Shown piece by piece: positions 23,856 to 25,494 of a DNA stretch of 25,494 bases (its first letter is position 1; each line of letters begins with the position of its first letter). A model generated the notes under the pieces. It did not search any database and was not told the origin of the DNA. It saw only the letters and a program-made list of their open reading frames with translations. The stretch spans positions 1 to 25,494 of the forward strand of contig DASTSN010000106.1 of assembly GCA_035760665.1 (NCBI GenBank), read 5' to 3'. The stretch comes from DASTSN01 sp035760665. GTDB taxonomy: Bacteria > Bacteroidota > Bacteroidia > Chitinophagales > Chitinophagaceae. Both the position numbers and the translations under genes were made by a program.

Positions 23856-24803
23856 TTAATGTATACCTTTTGCGCCCAAGTACCGTTCTGCATCCAGGGC
23901 TGCCATACAACCGCTGCCGGCTGCCGTAACGGCCTGCCTGTAAATTTTATCCTGTACGTCACCCGCCGCAAAAACTCCTTCGATGTTTGTTCTGGACGTT
24001 CCCGGTACCGTTTTTATATACCCGGCTTCATCCATATCCAGCCAGCCTTTAAAAATGTCTGAATTCGGCTGGTGTCCTATTGCCACAAAAAAGCCGCTGA
24101 CAGGAATCGTCTGTGTTTCGCCCGTTTTGTTATTTTTTATTTTAACGGCCTCAACCTTGTTGTCGCCAATTACTTCCTGAGTATCAGTATTCCAGTAAAT
24201 TTTAATATTGGATGCACTCTTCACCCGCTCCTGCATCACTTTACTGGCCCGCATTTCATCGCGGCGAATGAACATGTGAACGGTTGTACACAATTTTGAA
24301 AGATACAACGCCTCCTCAGCAGCTGTATCACCTGCTCCCACGATAGCCACTTCTTTTCCACGGAAAAAAAATCCGTCACAAACAGCACAGGCACTAACGC
24401 CATAACCATTGAGCCGCTGCTCACTTTCCAGGCCCAGCCATTTGGCTGATGCACCAGTAGCAATGATGACCGCATCTGCCTCTATGGTTTTTTCATCATC
24501 AATTATCACTTTATAAGGCTGCTTTGAAAAATCTACTTTAGTAGCTAACCCAAAGCGTATGTCAGCTCCCATGCGGGATGCCTGTTTTTCAAAATCAACC
24601 ATCATTTCAGGTCCTTGAATACCTTCCGGGTAGCCGGGGTAATTTTCCACTTCTGTGGTAATGGTCAACTGGCCACCGGGTTGGATGCCCTGGTAAAGCA
24701 CGGGTTTCAAATTGGCACGGGCAGCATAAATAGCTGCAGTATAACCGGCGGGTCCCGATCCGATAATCAAACAATGAACATGTTCATTTGAGGTTTGTTC
24801 CAT
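23856..24803 (-). CDS. trxB: Thioredoxin reductase TrxB
   Basis: A 315-residue FAD/NADPH enzyme that reduces thioredoxin in the cytosol. The FAD-binding GSGPAG is at 15-20, followed by the GGQLTITTEVENYPGYPEGIQG block (given as GGQLTITTEVENYPG and YPEGIQG). The redox pair is CAVC (139-142), where CATC is more common but both Cys are kept. NADPH binding is GAGDTAAEEA (156-165), and the C-terminal FAD site is GVFAAGDVQDKIYRQAVTAAGSG (as GVFAAGDVQD and RQAVTAAGSG). ATG 24803 is 6 nt before the consensus start of the flavoprotein fold. It is the first gene of a trxB-folB-TPR operon. A TATTTTTG element lies 58 nt upstream (24861-24868), with a 16-nt palindrome beside it. Confidence 0.96.
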   Translation of the reverse strand: MEQTSNEHVHCLIIGSGPAGYTAAIYAARANLKPVLYQGIQPGGQLTITTEVENYPGYPEGIQGPEMMVDFEKQASRMGADIRFGLATKVDFSKQPYKVIIDDEKTIEADAVIIATGASAKWLGLESEQRLNGYGVSACAVCDGFFFRGKEVAIVGAGDTAAEEALYLSKLCTTVHMFIRRDEMRASKVMQERVKSASNIKIYWNTDTQEVIGDNKVEAVKIKNNKTGETQTIPVSGFFVAIGHQPNSDIFKGWLDMDEAGYIKTVPGTSRTNIEGVFAAGDVQDKIYRQAVTAAGSGCMAALDAERYLGAKGIH

Positions 24804-24860
24804 AAATGCTTTGTTTAAATCCTGTTGTCAATCGCCGGATCACCAGGCAATAACAATCTG

Positions 24861-24868
24861 CAAAAATA
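24861..24868 (-). promoter_or_regulatory. Candidate promoter element of trxB
   Basis: Minus-strand TATTTTTG matches TAnnTTTG exactly and would give a leader of about 50 nt. A TTG (plus-strand CAA at 24891-24893) lies 22 nt further upstream, slightly longer than the usual spacing to the -33 element. Confidence 0.55.
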
Positions 24869-24871
24869 AAT

Positions 24872-24887
24872 TGAATTGGTCAATTCA
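24872..24887. repeat. 16-nt palindrome upstream of trxB (operator or terminator)
   Basis: TGAATTG and CAATTCA are perfect inverted arms around GT. The site lies between the -33 and -7 regions of the candidate trxB promoter, an operator-like place. On the minus strand it is also followed by ATTTATTTTT, so it might instead be a weak terminator for the DUF4249 gene upstream. Confidence 0.45.
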
Positions 24888-24927
24888 GTGCAACAAGCTG
24901 TAATACCTTAAAAGACTGTGCAAAAAA

Positions 24928-25494
24928 TTACAGGGGAATAATGATGGTCCGGTACTGTGCCGCATATCCACCAAAGTATCCCAAAGCATCAGGTTTGATA
25001 TTGCTTAACACTTTTGTAGGCGTTGAAAAGGGATTTCCCACACTGGCATAGCTGAATTCCATTGTTCGCCAGAAATCGTAGGTTGCTTTATCAATAGTGC
25101 AAAGTTTAAACGTAACGGTGTCACCCTTTGAGAAATAGACCAGCGAATCGTTCTTGCCAGCCAGGTTTCGGGGAAACCCACGATCCACCTGTATTTGATA
25201 AGTAGTGCCGTCGATTATCTGATCATCAAAAACAGAATTAATGCCGGGATAAAATGGTTCGCTGTCGTCTTTGGTAAAATACCTGGAGTAATCACCCAGC
25301 CCGGGTGGATCTGTTACCTTAACCATCAGCGCTACCTTATTGTCCGGGATGCCTGCCGGAGCCGCTTTCCAGTAAACTGTATCAATCCGCTTACTGGTAT
25401 CAGGTATCGTGGTTATGGCAGTGTACTCGTTTCCACCGGTTACAATTTTTAGTGAGTATTGTTGCTTCAATTGGCCGGTAAAAGCTGTAGCCAG
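24928..25494 (-). CDS. DUF4249 domain protein, C-terminal part (5' end outside window)
   Basis: The last 188 codons of a protein whose frame stays open to the window end. The sequence VALMVKVTDPPGLGDYSRYF, SVFDDQIIDGTTYQI, GDTVTFKLCTIDKATYDFWRTMEF, GNPFSTPTKVLSNI and LGYFGGYAAQYRTIIIP are, in this order, the closing blocks of DUF4249 proteins. These are exported beta-sandwich lipoproteins usually coded directly beside a TonB-dependent receptor in Bacteroidota, and are thought to be surface partners of that receptor; the receptor gene, if present, would lie upstream, outside the window. The TTG at 25470 is internal. The gene ends 125 nt before trxB on the same strand with the palindrome 24872-24887 between. 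Confidence 0.82.
   Translation of the reverse strand: MATAFTGQLKQQYSLKIVTGGNEYTAITTIPDTSKRIDTVYWKAAPAGIPDNKVALMVKVTDPPGLGDYSRYFTKDDSEPFYPGINSVFDDQIIDGTTYQIQVDRGFPRNLAGKNDSLVYFSKGDTVTFKLCTIDKATYDFWRTMEFSYASVGNPFSTPTKVLSNIKPDALGYFGGYAAQYRTIIIPL

Noticed and set aside
23839..23910. Longer N-terminus of FolB
   Set aside because: It would overlap trxB by more than 50 nt and precedes the conserved FolB start region.
1..25494. Search for CRISPR arrays, tRNA genes, insertion sequences, toxin-antitoxin pairs and defence systems
   Set aside because: I saw no repeat-spacer pattern, tRNA-like cloverleaf, transposase, integrase or known defence motif on reading both strands; short RNAs without conserved sequence could be missed.

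Overview
The window is typical chromosomal DNA from a member of the Bacteroidota, most likely of the Chitinophagaceae/Chitinophagia group. Three things point there: gene families largely confined to that phylum (DUF3822, DUF4249, DUF4251 and DUF2027-Smr proteins); several intergenic matches to the Bacteroidota promoter motif TAnnTTTG; and start codons that mostly lack a Shine-Dalgarno sequence. The family-level placement is inference. I see no tRNA, 5S/16S/23S rRNA, insertion sequence, phage gene, CRISPR array or attachment site.

Layout. 1-925: the 3' end of dnaG (+), overlapping by 4 nt the stop of a convergent CYTH-domain gene. 922-2929 (-): CYTH protein, a DUF3052-like protein and an M48 metalloprotease lipoprotein with its own terminator. 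3231-4228 (+): two small exported proteins (DUF4251 and an unknown), ending at a strong bidirectional hairpin. 4322-5452 (-): a lipoprotein with TPR-like helices. 5566-8324 (+): exported cupin, TAT-exported sugar phosphate isomerase/epimerase-like protein, SAM-dependent methyltransferase and a YtxH-like protein, ending at another bidirectional hairpin. 8433-9599 (-): phytase-like lipoprotein. 9778-10692 (+): CPBP membrane protease-like protein, meeting head-on the RNase P RNA gene (about 10696-11080, -). 11134-13921 (-): DUF2027-Smr protein and an APC amino acid permease. 14099-14464 (+): a small membrane protein. 14486-21169 (-): a tightly packed seven-gene run. 21317-22678 (+): MATE transporter. 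22707-24803 (-): trxB, folB and an RMDN-like TPR gene as an operon. 24928-25494 (-): the 3' part of a DUF4249 gene, cut by the window end.

How the genes work together. The run from 21169 down to 14486 reads DUF3822, rsmD, bioD, 5-formyl-THF cyclo-ligase, lpxK, rnr, polyprenyl diphosphate synthase. Gaps run from a 13-nt overlap to 34 nt, so one transcript is likely, joining rRNA methylation, biotin and folate cofactor chemistry, lipid A phosphorylation, RNA decay and isoprenoid synthesis. trxB-folB-TPR is a second compact operon, with a candidate promoter and a palindrome upstream of trxB. Most other genes are single units bounded by hairpins.

I found no convincing new defence, mobile or biosynthetic system. 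The points worth a second look are altered motifs in rsmD and the CPBP protein, several palindromes in promoter-like positions, the RMDN-like protein and the packing around rnpB.
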